A stretch of DNA of 64,000 nt, taken from Flavobacteriales bacterium (GTDB taxonomy: Bacteria; Bacteroidota; Bacteroidia; Flavobacteriales_D; Sanyastnellaceae). The position numbers and the translations under genes were made by a program. The stretch is taken from assembly GCA_016722445.1 (NCBI GenBank), contig JADKIZ010000019.1:37233-101232 (forward strand), written 5' to 3'. Positions 9,274-18,650 of the stretch are shown here, one piece after another (the stretch's first letter is position 1; every line of letters starts with the position of its first letter). The notes below the pieces were generated by a model, which had not been told where the DNA came from, searched no databases, and saw only the letters and a list, made by a program, of their open reading frames with translations.

Positions 9274-10519
9274 ATGGGTATACTAAGACTTGAAAATATA
9301 GAACCAGTCATATTTAAGCTGAGCAACGGCATTCGTGTGGTGCATCAGTTTTTGCCACGGGAGGTTGCTCATTGCGGATTGATGATTGGAGCGGGAAGTC
9401 GGGATGAATTGAAGCATGAACATGGTCTCGCACACTTTCTGGAACATTGTCTTTTCAAAGGCACCACAAAAAGAAAAACCTATCATATTCTAAGCAGGCT
9501 TGATGCGGTGGGTGGAGAACTCAATGCATTTACCTCGAAAGAAGAAACGTGGATACACGCATCTCATTTGCGCACACTGATTATGAACGTGCCATTGAGT
9601 TGATCGCGGATATTGCTTTTAATGCCTCTCCTTTCCGCTCATGAAGTGAAAGGAAAAGGTCATTGTAGATGAAATCAACAGTTATAAAGACAGTCCGCCG
9701 ATCTCATTTTCGAAGATTTTGATGAAGCGCTATATGGCAATCATCCATTCGGCAGAACGATTTTGGAACAGAAAAGACGTTGCGGGATTCTCTCGCGAGG
9801 ATCTGATCACATACAGAAATCGTAATTCACGAAGAACAATTTGATCTTTCCAGCGCAGGAAATATCAGTGCGGAAAATTTACATTTTTTGAAAAACACAT
9901 TGGTCAGCATACTCTTTCATCCAAAAGGTGGTGAGAAAACCAGCGGGTGTTTACAAGCCTGTTCATCTGGTTTACAAAAAGGACATTCATCAGGTACACT
10001 ATCTGATGGGTTTGCCAACTTATCATTTCGAACATCCAAGAAGACCCGATTGTCGCTGCTGAACAATATTCTTGGCGGACCAGCCATGAACAATAGATTG
10101 AGTATGCGAATTCGTGAAAAGTATGGATTGCCTATCATGTGGATTCGAATTACTCACCAGTTTTCGATACTGTTTTTACGATTTATCTGGGAACGGAAAG
10201 GGATAATTTGGAAAAAGCAAACAGCTTATCTGGAAGGAACTGCAGGAAATGAAACGCAGAAATTGAGTACTCGTCAACTTTCTGATGCGAAGAAGCAGAT
10301 CATTGGTCAAATCGCGATGGCTCAGGATAGTGGCAGTGCAATCATGTTCAACATTGCGAAGAGCTTGCAGTTGTTTGGAAAAATTGATACGTTGGAGAAG
10401 TCTTTCACAAAATCGGAGAAATCAATGCGAAGGAATTGCACGACATCGCCAATGAGGTGTTTGAACATAAATTGATGTCTTCGGTGACGGCTATACATAT
10501 TGAGGAGGTTATTAAATAG
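9274..10519 (+). CDS. M16 family zinc peptidase (insulinase-like), frameshifted
   Basis: The first 109 residues carry the inverted zinc motif HFLEH (H-x-x-E-H) at about residues 51-55, inside GLAHFLEHCLFKGTTKRK, as in the N-terminal catalytic half of processing-peptidase-like M16 proteins. The segment SKEETWIHASHLR then runs into several frame breaks (near 9590, 9640, 9780, 9850, 10130 and 10400). Recognisable pieces include KVIVDEINSYKDSPP (third zinc ligand Glu region) and the C-terminal half with SFRTSKKTRLSLLNNILGGPAMNNRLSMRIREKYGL, containing the R/Y region. It ends in HIEEVIK at 10519. Reconstructed length is about 415, normal for the Bacteroidota single-chain form. It is probably cytoplasmic or periplasmic; no signal peptide is visible. 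Confidence 0.88.
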
Positions 10520-10546
10520 AAACTCCTTCTTAGACAATCCTAAATT

Positions 10547-10803
10547 TTATTTCTGAATCTCGTTTTCGCCTTCGGCGAGTTGGGATGACACAGGGGACAC
10601 AGTTTTAAACAAGTTGTTCTTCAGGTTTGCTCGAAAACCCCAATTACCATCCGCCCAAAACTCACTCCCGCGCCACCTTGAACATTGAACTTTTGAACCT
10701 TGAACCCGAACCACACTCCCGCGCCACCTTGAACTTTGAACCTTAAACCTTGAACCAACCCTCACTTCCGCGCAATCTTAAATCTTAAATTTTAAATCTT
10801 GAA
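10547..10803 (-). repeat. End-only copy of the heptamer/hairpin repeat element (locus 0)
   Basis: Read on the minus strand from 10803, the order is TTTAAAATTTAAG-type heptamers, then GGTTCAAG / GGTTCAAA heptamers alternating with GGTGGCGCGGGAGTG spacers (three blocks, 10660-10760), the same as the left ends at 31680 and 47800. At about 10567-10579 there is a TCGCC-GAA-GGCGA hairpin, a relative of the array hairpins. It lies between two convergent genes and begins at the stop codon of the minus-strand gene. A 70-codon minus frame across it is repeat-derived and not considered coding. Confidence 0.65.
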
Positions 10804-11258
10804 TCAAATCGCCTCACACCCCGACATCCTATGCATATCATTGTTGTTTTCGTCGATTTCGTTTTGACCCGACGAATTCTGTTGGCGACCGTGGCAGAAA
10901 GTCCTGGTGACCGATGATTGAGTAACCAGAGACAAGATTCTTCGCGGTTGTCACCCACTTGAGCCATTTTCTCTAAAAATGGTGTATCCATGTTTCCTCA
11001 ACCACCAAAATGGCGTTTGGATTCCTTCCGCCCCGTTGATCAATGCCATCAAATGGGAAATCCATTGGTCAACAACCATTCTCGGCATCATCCTGATTGT
11101 GTAAGGCATGCACGGAAGATGCCCAACTCAGGATAGCCGTTTTCCATCAACCATTCGCGGATGGCCCTTGTTTCCCTTGATGGCCTCTCCCCTGCAATGA
11201 TCACTTTAGCCGGATATTCCGTATTCTGCATGTCCGCGAAGGTATTTTGAGAATTCAT
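10804..11258 (-). CDS. Conserved hypothetical protein, frameshifted
   Basis: Joining two or three minus frames from the ATG at 11258 gives a coherent soluble protein of about 150 residues: MNSQNTFADMQNTEYPAKV, then AGERPSRETRAIREWLMENG, HALHNQDDA, then a segment with GFPHLMALINGAEGNPNAI and WLRKHGY, and the end VANRIRRVK. The repeated pattern of W-L and a following aromatic or Gly-Tyr suggests short helical repeats. I do not recognise a named family; I believe similar proteins occur in other Bacteroidota. Breaks lie near 11095 and 10985. The stop is at 10804-10806, next to a repeat-element end. The plus-strand neighbour starts close to its start, so the two may share a promoter region. Confidence 0.5.
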
Positions 11259-11280
11259 TTTTAGCTTTAAAATTTATAAC

Positions 11281-12213
11281 TGCGCATCGAGTATTATTTA
11301 TTTCCTCACGAAAGCTGATTCCGGTTGGACCATCAAAGGTTCAATGAACGTGGGAACAACTTTCACTTATTTCAGTCAATGGGCTGCCGGTGGTATCAAC
11401 TCTGTTGGTATCAATGGTGTTTTTAACCCTTCGGCCAATTACCGCATGGGAAAAAATGCATGGGACAATACTTTGTTCATCGGTTATGGCATGTTGAGAC
11501 AAGGTTTCGACAAGTCTGTGCCATGGATCAAGACAGATGACCGCCTCGACTTGACATCCAAATATGGTCGTCAGATCAATGAAAAACTTTTTACGCGGCA
11601 CTTTTCAATCAACACCCAGTTCTACCTTGGTTTTGCTTCTGGTGGAAATGGATTGCCAGACAGAACAGCGAAAATTTCAGATCTTCTCGCTCCAGCACGG
11701 CTGTTGTTCTCACTCGGTCTTGACTACAAACCAAACAGCGATCTTTCCATCTTTTTGTCACCGATAACTTACCGAGCAATCATCGTCAACACTCAAAACC
11801 TCGCTGATGCGGGTGCTTTCGGTGTGGAGAAGGCTACATATGATTCGCTTGGTGTAAAACTGACAGACGGCGCTAAAATCCGTTCAAGTCAGTGCGTACA
11901 TGCGCATCAACTACGTGAAAAATTCAATGAAATGTGAGTTTGAGTTCAAAACTCGAACTTTTCTCGAATTATCTTGAGAACGCACAAAATGTCGATGAAC
12001 TTTGAAAATATTTTGGCAGCTAAACTTGGTAAGTACTTTTCGCTCACGCTTTCTGCCCAGTGGATCTATGATGACAATACCATTGTGACCAAACAAAAGG
12101 ATGTTGGACTTGAACGGTGTAACCGTGAAAGTGCCTTATGCAAGTAAAGGCGTACAGTTCAAAGGGGTAACCGCGATTGGTTTCCCCGAACTTTTAATGG
12201 TTAGCAGTATTTA
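11281..12213 (+). CDS. DUF3078 domain outer-membrane-like protein (start missing, frameshifted)
   Basis: The family is clear from FSQWAAGGINSVGINGVFN, NYRMGKNAWDNTLFIGYG, KTDDRLDLTSKYGRQ and DAGAFGVEKATYD, all hallmark stretches of DUF3078, a Bacteroidota beta-barrel-like envelope family. The frame is open upstream to about 11260 but without a start codon or signal peptide, so the true start is lost through a frame error or small deletion near the divergent gene. The 3' part shifts frame near 11890 and again near 12100 and ends VTAIGFPELLMVSSI at 12213. A strong terminator follows 30 bases later. Function is unknown; a structural or transport role in the outer membrane is only an inference from predicted strands. 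Confidence 0.8.
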
Positions 12214-12243
12214 GAACATAAAATGCGCATCACATGCACATTG

Positions 12244-12267
12244 AAAGGCCGGAATTTTCCGGCCTTT
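12244..12267 (+). terminator. Rho-independent terminator after DUF3078 gene
   Basis: Perfect 11-base stem AAAGGCCGGAA / TTCCGGCCTTT with a 2-base loop followed by TGTT. The flanking A and T tracts would let it work in both directions. It is 30 bases after the DUF3078 stop. Confidence 0.85.
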
Positions 12268-12680
12268 TGTTCTCAATTGCGCCATGAATAAGTGTAATTG
12301 TTCTATTGCATTTTGACACGAATCCTAACGTTTATTCTGGGTTGAACCCGAAACATGCAATGGATTTCGTCAATGAGATTCAAAACACCATAGTATACGA
12401 GTTTTCCCCGAATAAATTCGGGACAAACATGCAAACATGGTCACTACAATGGTGAGCAGCCGAAACGAGTTAAGCCTGTCCCGCCAAAGCGGGATATGAG
12501 CATTCAAAGGTGTAGTGATAGAAATAGAATTTCGAATGTATGATTCTATTTAGCTTGTTTTATTGTATTCATTTTCGGTGCGTCAGAAGCATCCGAATTG
12601 GGATATTCGATAACGTCGCAATTCTTGGAATTTGGGTTTAGAGTTGATTGTTCACGCATGTGATTTTGTGGCTCCAATAT
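12268..12680. other. Noncoding region with short hairpins
   Basis: No gene is visible. Structured pieces include CCCGAA-TAAA-TTCGGG (about 12407-12422), CCCGC-CAAA-GCGGG (about 12480-12493) and an outer 8-base pair TCACTACA / TGTAGTGA (about 12440 and 12510) that would enclose the second hairpin. This could be a small structured RNA or repeat DNA. Confidence 0.4.
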
Positions 12681-12688
12681 TTTCCTCC

Positions 12689-12729
12689 GTACTTTTTTTC
12701 TTGATAAAAAAAGTACCAAAAAAATCAAG
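12689..12729. repeat. Covarying hairpin element, copy 1
   Basis: An 11-base perfect stem GTACTTTTTTT (12689-12699) / AAAAAAAGTAC (12706-12716) closes the loop CTTGAT (12700-12705). Downstream, ATCAAG at 12724-12729 is exactly complementary to the loop, allowing a pseudoknot. Copy 2 at 16431-16470 keeps the loop, the downstream ATCAAGGC and the pairing, but with different stem bases. Confidence 0.7.
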
Positions 12730-12734
12730 GCATC

Positions 12735-12929
12735 GGGCACTTGACTAAACCTCTTCCGTGTTTTTAGTATTTGAACAGCTGGAATTAATCAAATAAAATT
12801 TTCGGGTCAAATTTCGCCGATACTTCGCCAAATCTCAGTTGCAGAGTATCCGACTATGCTCCTTCGATTTGGCTTGTCTTCGACGAAATTTGACTCCGTA
12901 AAACACAAAACAGGTTTATTCAAGTGCCC
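12735..12929. mobile_element. MITE-like palindromic element, 195 bases
   Basis: The segment begins GGGCACTTGACTAAACCT and ends with the inverse of GGGCACTTGAATAAACCT; the terminal inverted repeats extend to about 30 bases with four mismatches, the first 10 being perfect. A nested perfect inverted repeat GTCAAATTTCG / CGAAATTTGAC lies in the middle (about 12806 and 12885), so the whole element can fold as one hairpin. It separates two modules (hairpin copy 1 and the inverted-repeat element) that are adjacent in the second locus at 16431-16647, which suggests insertion. It has no coding capacity, and no clear target duplication was found. Confidence 0.6.
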
Positions 12930-13109
12930 TGAGAAAATCCTTGAAATCCTCAACATCTCCGGGCAGACCAATCGGAACTCCTCCTTCATTCAAAAATGAC
13001 ATGACCTATGCCCTTCGTGCAACGTTTGGCTTGTCATTTTTGAATTCAGTCGTCAAACACCCGATTGCTCTTTTGCCCTGCGATGTTGGGATTTCTAAGG
13101 ATTTTCTCA
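12930..13109. repeat. Long inverted-repeat element, copy 1
   Basis: The ends TGAGAAAATCCTTGAAATCC (left) and the inverse of TGAGAAAATCCTTAGAAATC (right) form imperfect inverted repeats of about 36 bases, both running on to CAACATC and GGGCA. An inner perfect pair TTCAAAAATGACA / TGTCATTTTTGAA lies near 12988 and 13035. A second copy with similar ends and a diverged centre is at 16476-16647. Confidence 0.65.
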
Positions 13110-13420
13110 AAGGCCGGTCCGCGAACTAAAGGATAAATCGGGTGTTCTCTTTTGTACGATCTTCTAGCTACTTCTTTTCCAATTCACATTCAGTTCTTGA
13201 GAAGTGAATTAGCCTGGCTATTCTATCTCACTGCAATTCTTGGAATTCTAGTTGAACTGTGAATAAACGAATCAGGATTACATTCATCTTGCTTTACTTT
13301 GTTTCCAATTCTGATTTTGCCAAAACTTGTTTGCAGCATATGGTGTCTTTTGATGGTGTTTTTGGCAACAGCCAAATCACTTCCTACTGTCGTGCTGAGT
13401 GGTATTCCAGTAAATGACCT
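13110..13420. other. Intergenic region, no gene recognised
   Basis: Nothing firm is visible. The 5' end of the following retropepsin-like gene, including its signal peptide, probably lies in the last 80-100 bases but cannot be joined to it because of frame breaks. Confidence 0.35.
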
Positions 13421-14291
13421 GTAGCACAATGTGAAGATCAACAAATCGTCATACCACTCAAACGTGCGGGTAATTTGTTTCTGATAGAAGCCGTGGTAGA
13501 CAGTGTCGCTGGCGATTTCATCTTTGATACCGGAGCGCCATATTTGGTGCTCAATCAGAACTATTTCCGTCAGCTATGCAGCCGCAACAAAATTTGATCA
13601 CCGCCAGTGTCGGCAACACGAATACTGCTGTTCGTACTGTCGTGCATACGCTCAGTTTCTCGGGCATCCGATACAACGACATTGATGTGGACCTCACCGA
13701 CCTCAGTCATATTGAAGACAGCCGAAATTTTCGTTTGTTGGGTTTATTGGGGACAAATCTCTTTGCGGACTTTCATGGGAAGTGAATATGGTCACCTCGT
13801 CAAATGACACTCACCAGATTGAATGCTGGTGGTGATCCAGCGCTGTCATCCATTGATTCACTTGTTGCTTCGCATCAACCTGACTTGTGTTCTCCTTTTC
13901 AGTATTGCGACCATAAAATCATGATGAATGTAATTGTTGCCGGTAAAAAAGCTCAACTGGATGTTGACAGCGGAGCCGAAACGAATGTCGCCGATGTGTT
14001 GTCCGGTAAAAAAGTCCTCGATGATTTTATTGTATTGAGACGTACGTCATTGTCTGGCACTGCGGGTGTTAGTCAGGATGTACTCACGGAATACTTCCGG
14101 AAATAAGCATAGGAAAACAACATTTTCAAATGCAACAAACCATCGTGACCAGCATGCGCGAAATGAATGAAGCCTGCAGTATGTATATCGATGGCGTACT
14201 TGGCTACAGTTTCCTTTCGCAGGGCGTATACACCTTGAATTTCAGGAATCGGGAATTTTGTATTTACCTTTATAACAGTTTGAACAGATGA
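13421..14291 (+). CDS. Retropepsin-like aspartyl protease family protein, frameshifted, start unresolved
   Basis: Two copies of the aspartyl-protease active-site pattern are visible. FIFDTGAPYLVLN (about 13522-13560) has D-T-G-A, and LDVDSGAETNVAD (about 13957-13990) has D-S-G-A; each follows strands typical of a retropepsin fold (KRAGNLFLIEAVVD and VIVAGKKAQ). Further conserved text is RLLGLLGTNLFADF and, in another frame, YIDGVLGYSFLSQGVYTLNF, the G-x-L-G-x-S/N element of the second half of each lobe. So the protein is two retropepsin-like lobes in tandem, about 290 residues. Frame breaks lie near 13580, 13780 and 14090. Upstream residues LAQCEDQQIVIPL-like (about 13421) suggest a cleaved signal peptide just before. 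The stop overlaps the next gene start (ATGA at 14288). Confidence 0.65.
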
Positions 14292-15670
14292 TGATAAGAA
14301 TATATATCCTGATCTCAATTTGTTTTGCGGTGCTATCATCTGGGGCAAAAAGATGTGTTCAGGATCAAAAGGAGAAGAAATGATCATGACCTTGGATGAT
14401 CGCTGGTCCAAACAAGTTACAGATAGTCTTTTGAATATCTACGAAATGAAAAATCTCTCCGTGGATAGTTCATTTCGATACCTTCATGCAGGACTTATTT
14501 CAAAAGATGGATGGCGTGTTCGACGGAAAGGAAAACACATTGTAGAAGTGTATCGGTCTGTCGCGAATCTTCCTACAGTAAAAACCATCAAGACTTAAGT
14601 CGGTTGACAGAATACATGCAACATTCGTCGATAGTGCCAAGCTGGATGGATCAAATGGATATAGCAGTCAGTATCCCGGGTTCAATCAATTCAGGAATAT
14701 ATCGGTGATGGAAATGAGTGATGGCATTTCGAGATTCAGATTGGAAGGACATCAGAATGCACAGGAAGTGCTGCTCAGCGGGAGCTTCAACAACTGGAGA
14801 ACAAGTGGCATGGCGATGCAGAAATCCAAGAACGGTTGGGAAGTCAAACTCAAATTGGTGCCAGGTCGTTATGAATATAAATTCATCGTTGATGGTACCT
14901 GGATGCGTGATCTGGAGAACCTTCAAAAACTGAATGACACCTATGGAGATTTCAATTCAGTTTACTTCAAACCCAACGTTTCATTTACCATAGAACGTGA
15001 TGCCAAAAAAAAGAACGGGAAATACTTGGTTTGTGGAGTTGTTTCTACCTGATGGAATGTATCAATACAAATTCATCGCAGATGGCAAATGGATAACAGA
15101 TCCCAATAATCCACGTAAGTTCGACGATGGTTGGGGAGGAAATAATTCTGTAATCAGTGTGGGTGAACCTGTTACATTTTTCCTGAAAGGATATCAAAAT
15201 GCAACCAACGTTTATTTGAGTGGCAGTTTCAATGCATGGAAGGAGAAAGAAATTGCCATGATGCAAAATGATTCCGGATGGTATGTTGCCATCACTGTTG
15301 GTAGCGCCTTACACGAATACCGATTCAATGTTGATGGCAAGTGGGTGACAGATCCTACTTCACCGGTTGTCACGAATGAATATGGGGAGTTCAACAACTA
15401 TAAGATTCCAATTTCCAATCACGTCTTTCGTTGCCAGGCCACAGCTCAAAACGAAATCCGTATATGTGACCGGCAGTTTCTGTGATTGGCGCGAACCCGG
15501 ATTTGCAATGAAAAAATATCCGATACCGAATGGGAATTGCCCATTTATCTTCTTCCGGAAAGACTAAATACAAATTCATCATTGATGGTGAATGGAAGCT
15601 TGATACCCTCAATCCGGATTATGAAGAGAATGAGTTCGGCTCAGGAAATTCGATTGTTTGGGTGAAGTGA
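14288..15670 (+). CDS. Secreted protein with tandem CBM48/AMPK-beta-like domains, frameshifted
   Basis: The start MMIRIYILISICFAVLSSG overlaps the previous stop and is a signal peptide. After a first segment of unknown type (SVDSSFRYLHAGLISKDGW, about 100 residues) come repeated glycogen-binding-like E-set domains. Each has an LSGSFNNW-type strand and a YKFIVDG-W-DP end: unit 1 about 14733-14910, a shortened unit 2 ending YKFIADGKWITDP near 15095, unit 3 about 15172-15360 (VYLSGSFNAW, YRFNVDGKWVTDP) and unit 4 about 15462-15630 (VYVTGSFCDW, YKFIIDGEWKLD). Frame breaks lie near 14380, 14600, 15030, 15480 and 15565. The binding target could be alpha-glucan or a protein; these domains alone are not catalytic. 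Overlap with the aspartyl-protease-like gene suggests a shared transcript. Confidence 0.7.
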
Positions 15671-15805
15671 ATGAATCGATAGCAATCTTTCTAGGGCTGG
15701 TTAAATTTTATCTTGAATCATCGAATGTGATTCGTATTCAATCGACACTTATGTTTTGCTAAACGATCAATTAGATGAACCAATGATATTGTTCACACAC
15801 CGTCG

Positions 15806-16233
15806 TCAAACCACTTGCTCACTCCCATCTTTGATCGCTGCAAGAAGGGTGGTGAGGTCAATATCCTTCAAACTTTTGAATTTGATACAATATCCGGTAA
15901 TACTCGCTTTACCATTTTACTACTATAGGTTTGCGGAAAGGTATTTTTGTCAGAGAAAGTCATGATATAGATTGAGATACCAGTTGTATTGGCACTCATT
16001 CCTATCTGATAAAATTCCTTCGTTTTACCATCAGCATATTTGATCGTGTGAACACCATAACCAATGTTGGGATTGGTCACCACTTTATTTTCTTCGTTTT
16101 TACCATCTAAAAACCAAAAGCTTGCCAATCCGGCAAGGTCTTCAATATCCTTTGATGAAGTTCCAACATATCACTCCGTTTTGACTCGGATTGTTCTGCG
16201 ATATAATTCCTGGATTTGTTGTTCGATTTTCAT
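15806..16233 (-). CDS. DUF1801 domain protein, frameshifted
   Basis: From the ATG at 16233 the frames MKIEQQIQELY, then AEQSESKRSDMLELHQRIL, then FWFLDGKNEENKVVTNPNIGYG and the tail TGYCIKFKSLKDIDL join to a protein of about 140 residues. The central text (LDGKN, NPNIGYG, IKYADGKTKEFYQIG, ISIYIM) is characteristic of DUF1801, a small family with the same fold as frataxin-like / YdhG proteins; function is unknown. The frame breaks lie near 16180, 16130 and 15905. The gene is isolated, convergent with the CBM48 gene, and lies beside repeat DNA at 16260-16650. Confidence 0.75.
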
Positions 16234-16430
16234 ATGGTGGTCAAATATGTGGGCTAAAATACAATGCTGACTTGAAGAGAATAATTCTATTTAACTTCAT
16301 TCAAGTGCCTCAATTTCTACAAGTCGCAAGCAATCTATTCTGAACATTCAAACTTGCGGTGAGACTTTGAATTTTTGTTTGGGGAGATGATTGTTCTCAT
16401 TATTAATTTATGGTTCCAAGATTTTTCTCC

Positions 16431-16470
16431 CTCCTTTTTTCTTGATAAAAAAGGAGCAAAAAAAATCAAG
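16431..16470. repeat. Covarying hairpin element, copy 2
   Basis: Stem CTCCTTTTTT (16431-16440) / AAAAAAGGAG (16447-16456) with the loop CTTGAT (16441-16446), and ATCAAG at 16465-16470 complementary to the loop. Compared with copy 1, two stem base pairs are exchanged on both sides (G-C to C-G, A-T to C-G) while loop and downstream match are unchanged. Confidence 0.7.
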
Positions 16471-16475
16471 GCTGT

Positions 16476-16647
16476 TGAGAAAATCCAGGAAATCCTCAAC
16501 ATCTCCGGGCAGATCGACCCAAAGCTCCTCGTAGTTTCCAAAAATGGCGCGAGTACTTTTTACACCCCATTCTATTTGGACATTTTAAAACTGCTCGTCG
16601 CGGTCGCTCTTTGCCCTTTGATGTTGGGATTTCTACGGATTTTCTCA
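16476..16647. repeat. Long inverted-repeat element, copy 2
   Basis: Left end TGAGAAAATCCAGGAAATCC followed by TCAACATCTCCGGGCAGA, as in copy 1; right end is the inverse of TGAGAAAATCCGTAGAAATC. Here it follows 5 bases after hairpin copy 2, whereas in copy 1 the 195-base MITE-like element lies between. A 118-codon frame across this region comes from the repeat and is not considered a gene. Confidence 0.65.
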
Positions 16648-16961
16648 AAACGTCAGCACCAACATGAGGTGTTTCGCCAAGAGATTAACGGTGTACTGAT
16701 TTTTCTCTTCCCATTTTATCTTGGCTATTAGAGTATTGCATGATGAATAGAGTTAACTATGCAATTCTATCGACTCACAATACTTGGAATCACGATCCAA
16801 TGATGCAAGGTTCAATACATATGGCTTTCCTAAACTGACTTGCTTCGGATTCTATTATCTAAAGGTAATTCCAGCTATTCAGGAAGTTTAAGTGACGTTC
16901 GTGAAAAAATTGTTCGAGACAGAACGATTACAGAAACTACTTGAATGCTCTTCCATATTCC
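16648..16961. other. Intergenic region, no gene recognised
   Basis: I see no gene. A short stretch near 16775-16790 (CAATACTTGGAAT) resembles CAATTCTTGGAAT at 12608 and 13233, another small shared word between the two repeat-rich regions. Confidence 0.4.
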
Positions 16962-18066
16962 TCAGGGTCTCTGATAAATGGCATCCAACAATCCGTCTTT
17001 CGGCAAATCGCCATTCAATTTCCAAAACATCATACCACCGAGCTTCTTTCTCATGGCATACTCTTTTTAATCTGCAGGATTCGGCGTTGTCGTAAGTGAT
17101 AAATATTTTCTCTTCCGCGTTATAACGGAATGGAGCTTTTGCGATCGAATCCCAATACGTGATGAATCCTTTCTCGGGGGTGTATTTCACAACGATATCT
17201 TTGTATTTGACATCGCCACCCGATTTTCCCTTTTGTCCCAATCCATGATTCTCCGCATCGACATCCTTTACCACGAAGCCATAAAACCCGGCGCCAATCA
17301 CGATTTTGTTCATGGGTACTTTGAGTGAATCCAACAACTCAACTCCGCTTGCTACACTTTCCTTTTGGAAAGGTGAAGAATACAGCGCAGCATGATGACC
17401 TGTATGAGCTCGTTTGTCGTTGGGCAAGCCATAAGTCATCAGGTTTACGAAATCCACGTGAGGCATGACTTCTGCCATCAATGAATTTTGAACATATTCC
17501 GGAAAACTATTGGCATCAAAACTCAATTCATAAGGAGGAGGCAGTTCTTGACGTAATGTCTTGATCAATGATGTGAAATTTGTTTTATCCTCCGGTTTGC
17601 CAGGACCATACTTTCCTCCCATTACCTGACTTTCCCAATCTAAGTCAAAGCCATCCAAATCATATTTGATCAATAATTCTTTCACTGATTTTGCGAAAAC
17701 CTGTCTGTCGGTTTCAGATGAGAAGACTGACGAACAAGTTTGACATCCGCTCCATCCGCCCAAGGCCACCATCACTTTCAAATGTGGATACTTTTCTTTT
17801 GATCCACCAAAAGCCTCAGCGTTTCCTCCCTGAAGCGAATCTTCAAATGCGATTTTGTTGCCATCTAGCTGTGTAAAACAGAAAACGATGTGGGTGAGTT
17901 TCTGATATTCAAAATTCTCTACTTCATGTTTGGGGCCTAAATAATAGCCTATCACTCGAAATGATGATGAATCCTGACTTCCGGATATAACCTGACCACA
18001 GCCTAAAGACAAGATCATTGACAAAAGAATATGTGGTAAGATGAAGCTGTTTAGATTTTTCATCAT
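16962..18066 (-). CDS. Glycoside hydrolase family 18 (chitinase-like) lipoprotein, C-terminus frameshifted
   Basis: GH18 enzymes hydrolyse beta-1,4-N-acetylglucosamine chains. The catalytic motif LDGFDLDWES (D-x-x-D-x-D-x-E) is at about residues 137-146, preceded by KVMVALGGWSG (strand 3) and followed by FVNLMTYGLPND and KIVIGAGFYGF. The N-terminus has a lipobox-like LSLGC after a hydrophobic stretch, so it is probably an outer-membrane or surface lipoprotein. Near 17065 the frame is lost by one base; the other frame restores the expected YAMRKKLGGMMFWKLNGDL (the conserved final strand with Trp) and stops at 16962. With that correction it has about 365 residues. It stands alone; the next gene upstream on the strand is DUF4180. 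Confidence 0.9.
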
Positions 18067-18145
18067 AGGTTCAAATGATTGTATTCATATGCAACGATAA
18101 GTGAAGATACTTCTTTTGAAATGATTCAGGTGCTCGATTTTCTGT

Positions 18146-18498
18146 TTAGGAAAGTACCTGGAGTGCTTCATCCATGGAATGAACAAAGTTGATGTGTTTG
18201 CCTTTGTTGCTCTCATAGATGAATTCAGTGAGGCTTTTGCTGTTGTATTTGGAGTATTCTCCAACAATGGCCAATCGCACGCGGTAATTCGAAAACTTTT
18301 GGAGTATCTCTCCAGCCATTCCATTTTTCAAATCAAAAAAATCCGGTATGATATTTTTTGCGTGAATAATCACTTTGTCGAATCCTGGTAAAGATTGCCC
18401 AACAAGTCCAATCCTTCTTCCATGGATTGAATCACCAAATCATCCGCTACCACTTCAGCTATGCGTGTTTGGTTTATATCATGTACTTCAATTGTCAT
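18146..18498 (-). CDS. DUF4180 domain protein, frameshifted
   Basis: The ATG at 18498 begins MTIEVHDINQTRIAEV, and a one-base break near 18375 leads into VIIHAKNIIPDFFDLKNGMAGE and YRVRLAIVGEYSKYNSKSL, ending FVHSMDEALQVLS. These are the typical conserved blocks of DUF4180, a family of about 115 residues with a STAS-like alpha/beta fold. Function is unknown; it often occurs next to small regulators, but no such partner is seen here. The combined length is normal. A purine-rich ribosome-binding-like stretch (GGTGGAGGAAAAG) lies just before the start. Confidence 0.75.
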
Positions 18499-18650
18499 GA
18501 CTTTTCCTCCACCTTCAATTGCGATATTTCTTTGCGTTTATTTTTATGAGCCGGGTTGACTGACATATGATTTCTACTTTCAATCAAACATCATTTGTTC
18601 CTGAAAACAGGCCTTGGCTTTGTCCGAAAATAGACAAACTTTCAATGGTA

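Noticed and set aside
10547..10991. Two minus-strand frames of about 70 codons
   Set aside because: The first is translated heptamer repeat; the second is one fragment of the frameshifted gene at 10804-11258 and is reported as part of that gene.
16375..16731. 118-codon plus-strand frame
   Set aside because: It lies across the hairpin and inverted-repeat elements also present at 12689-13109, where the frame is not kept.
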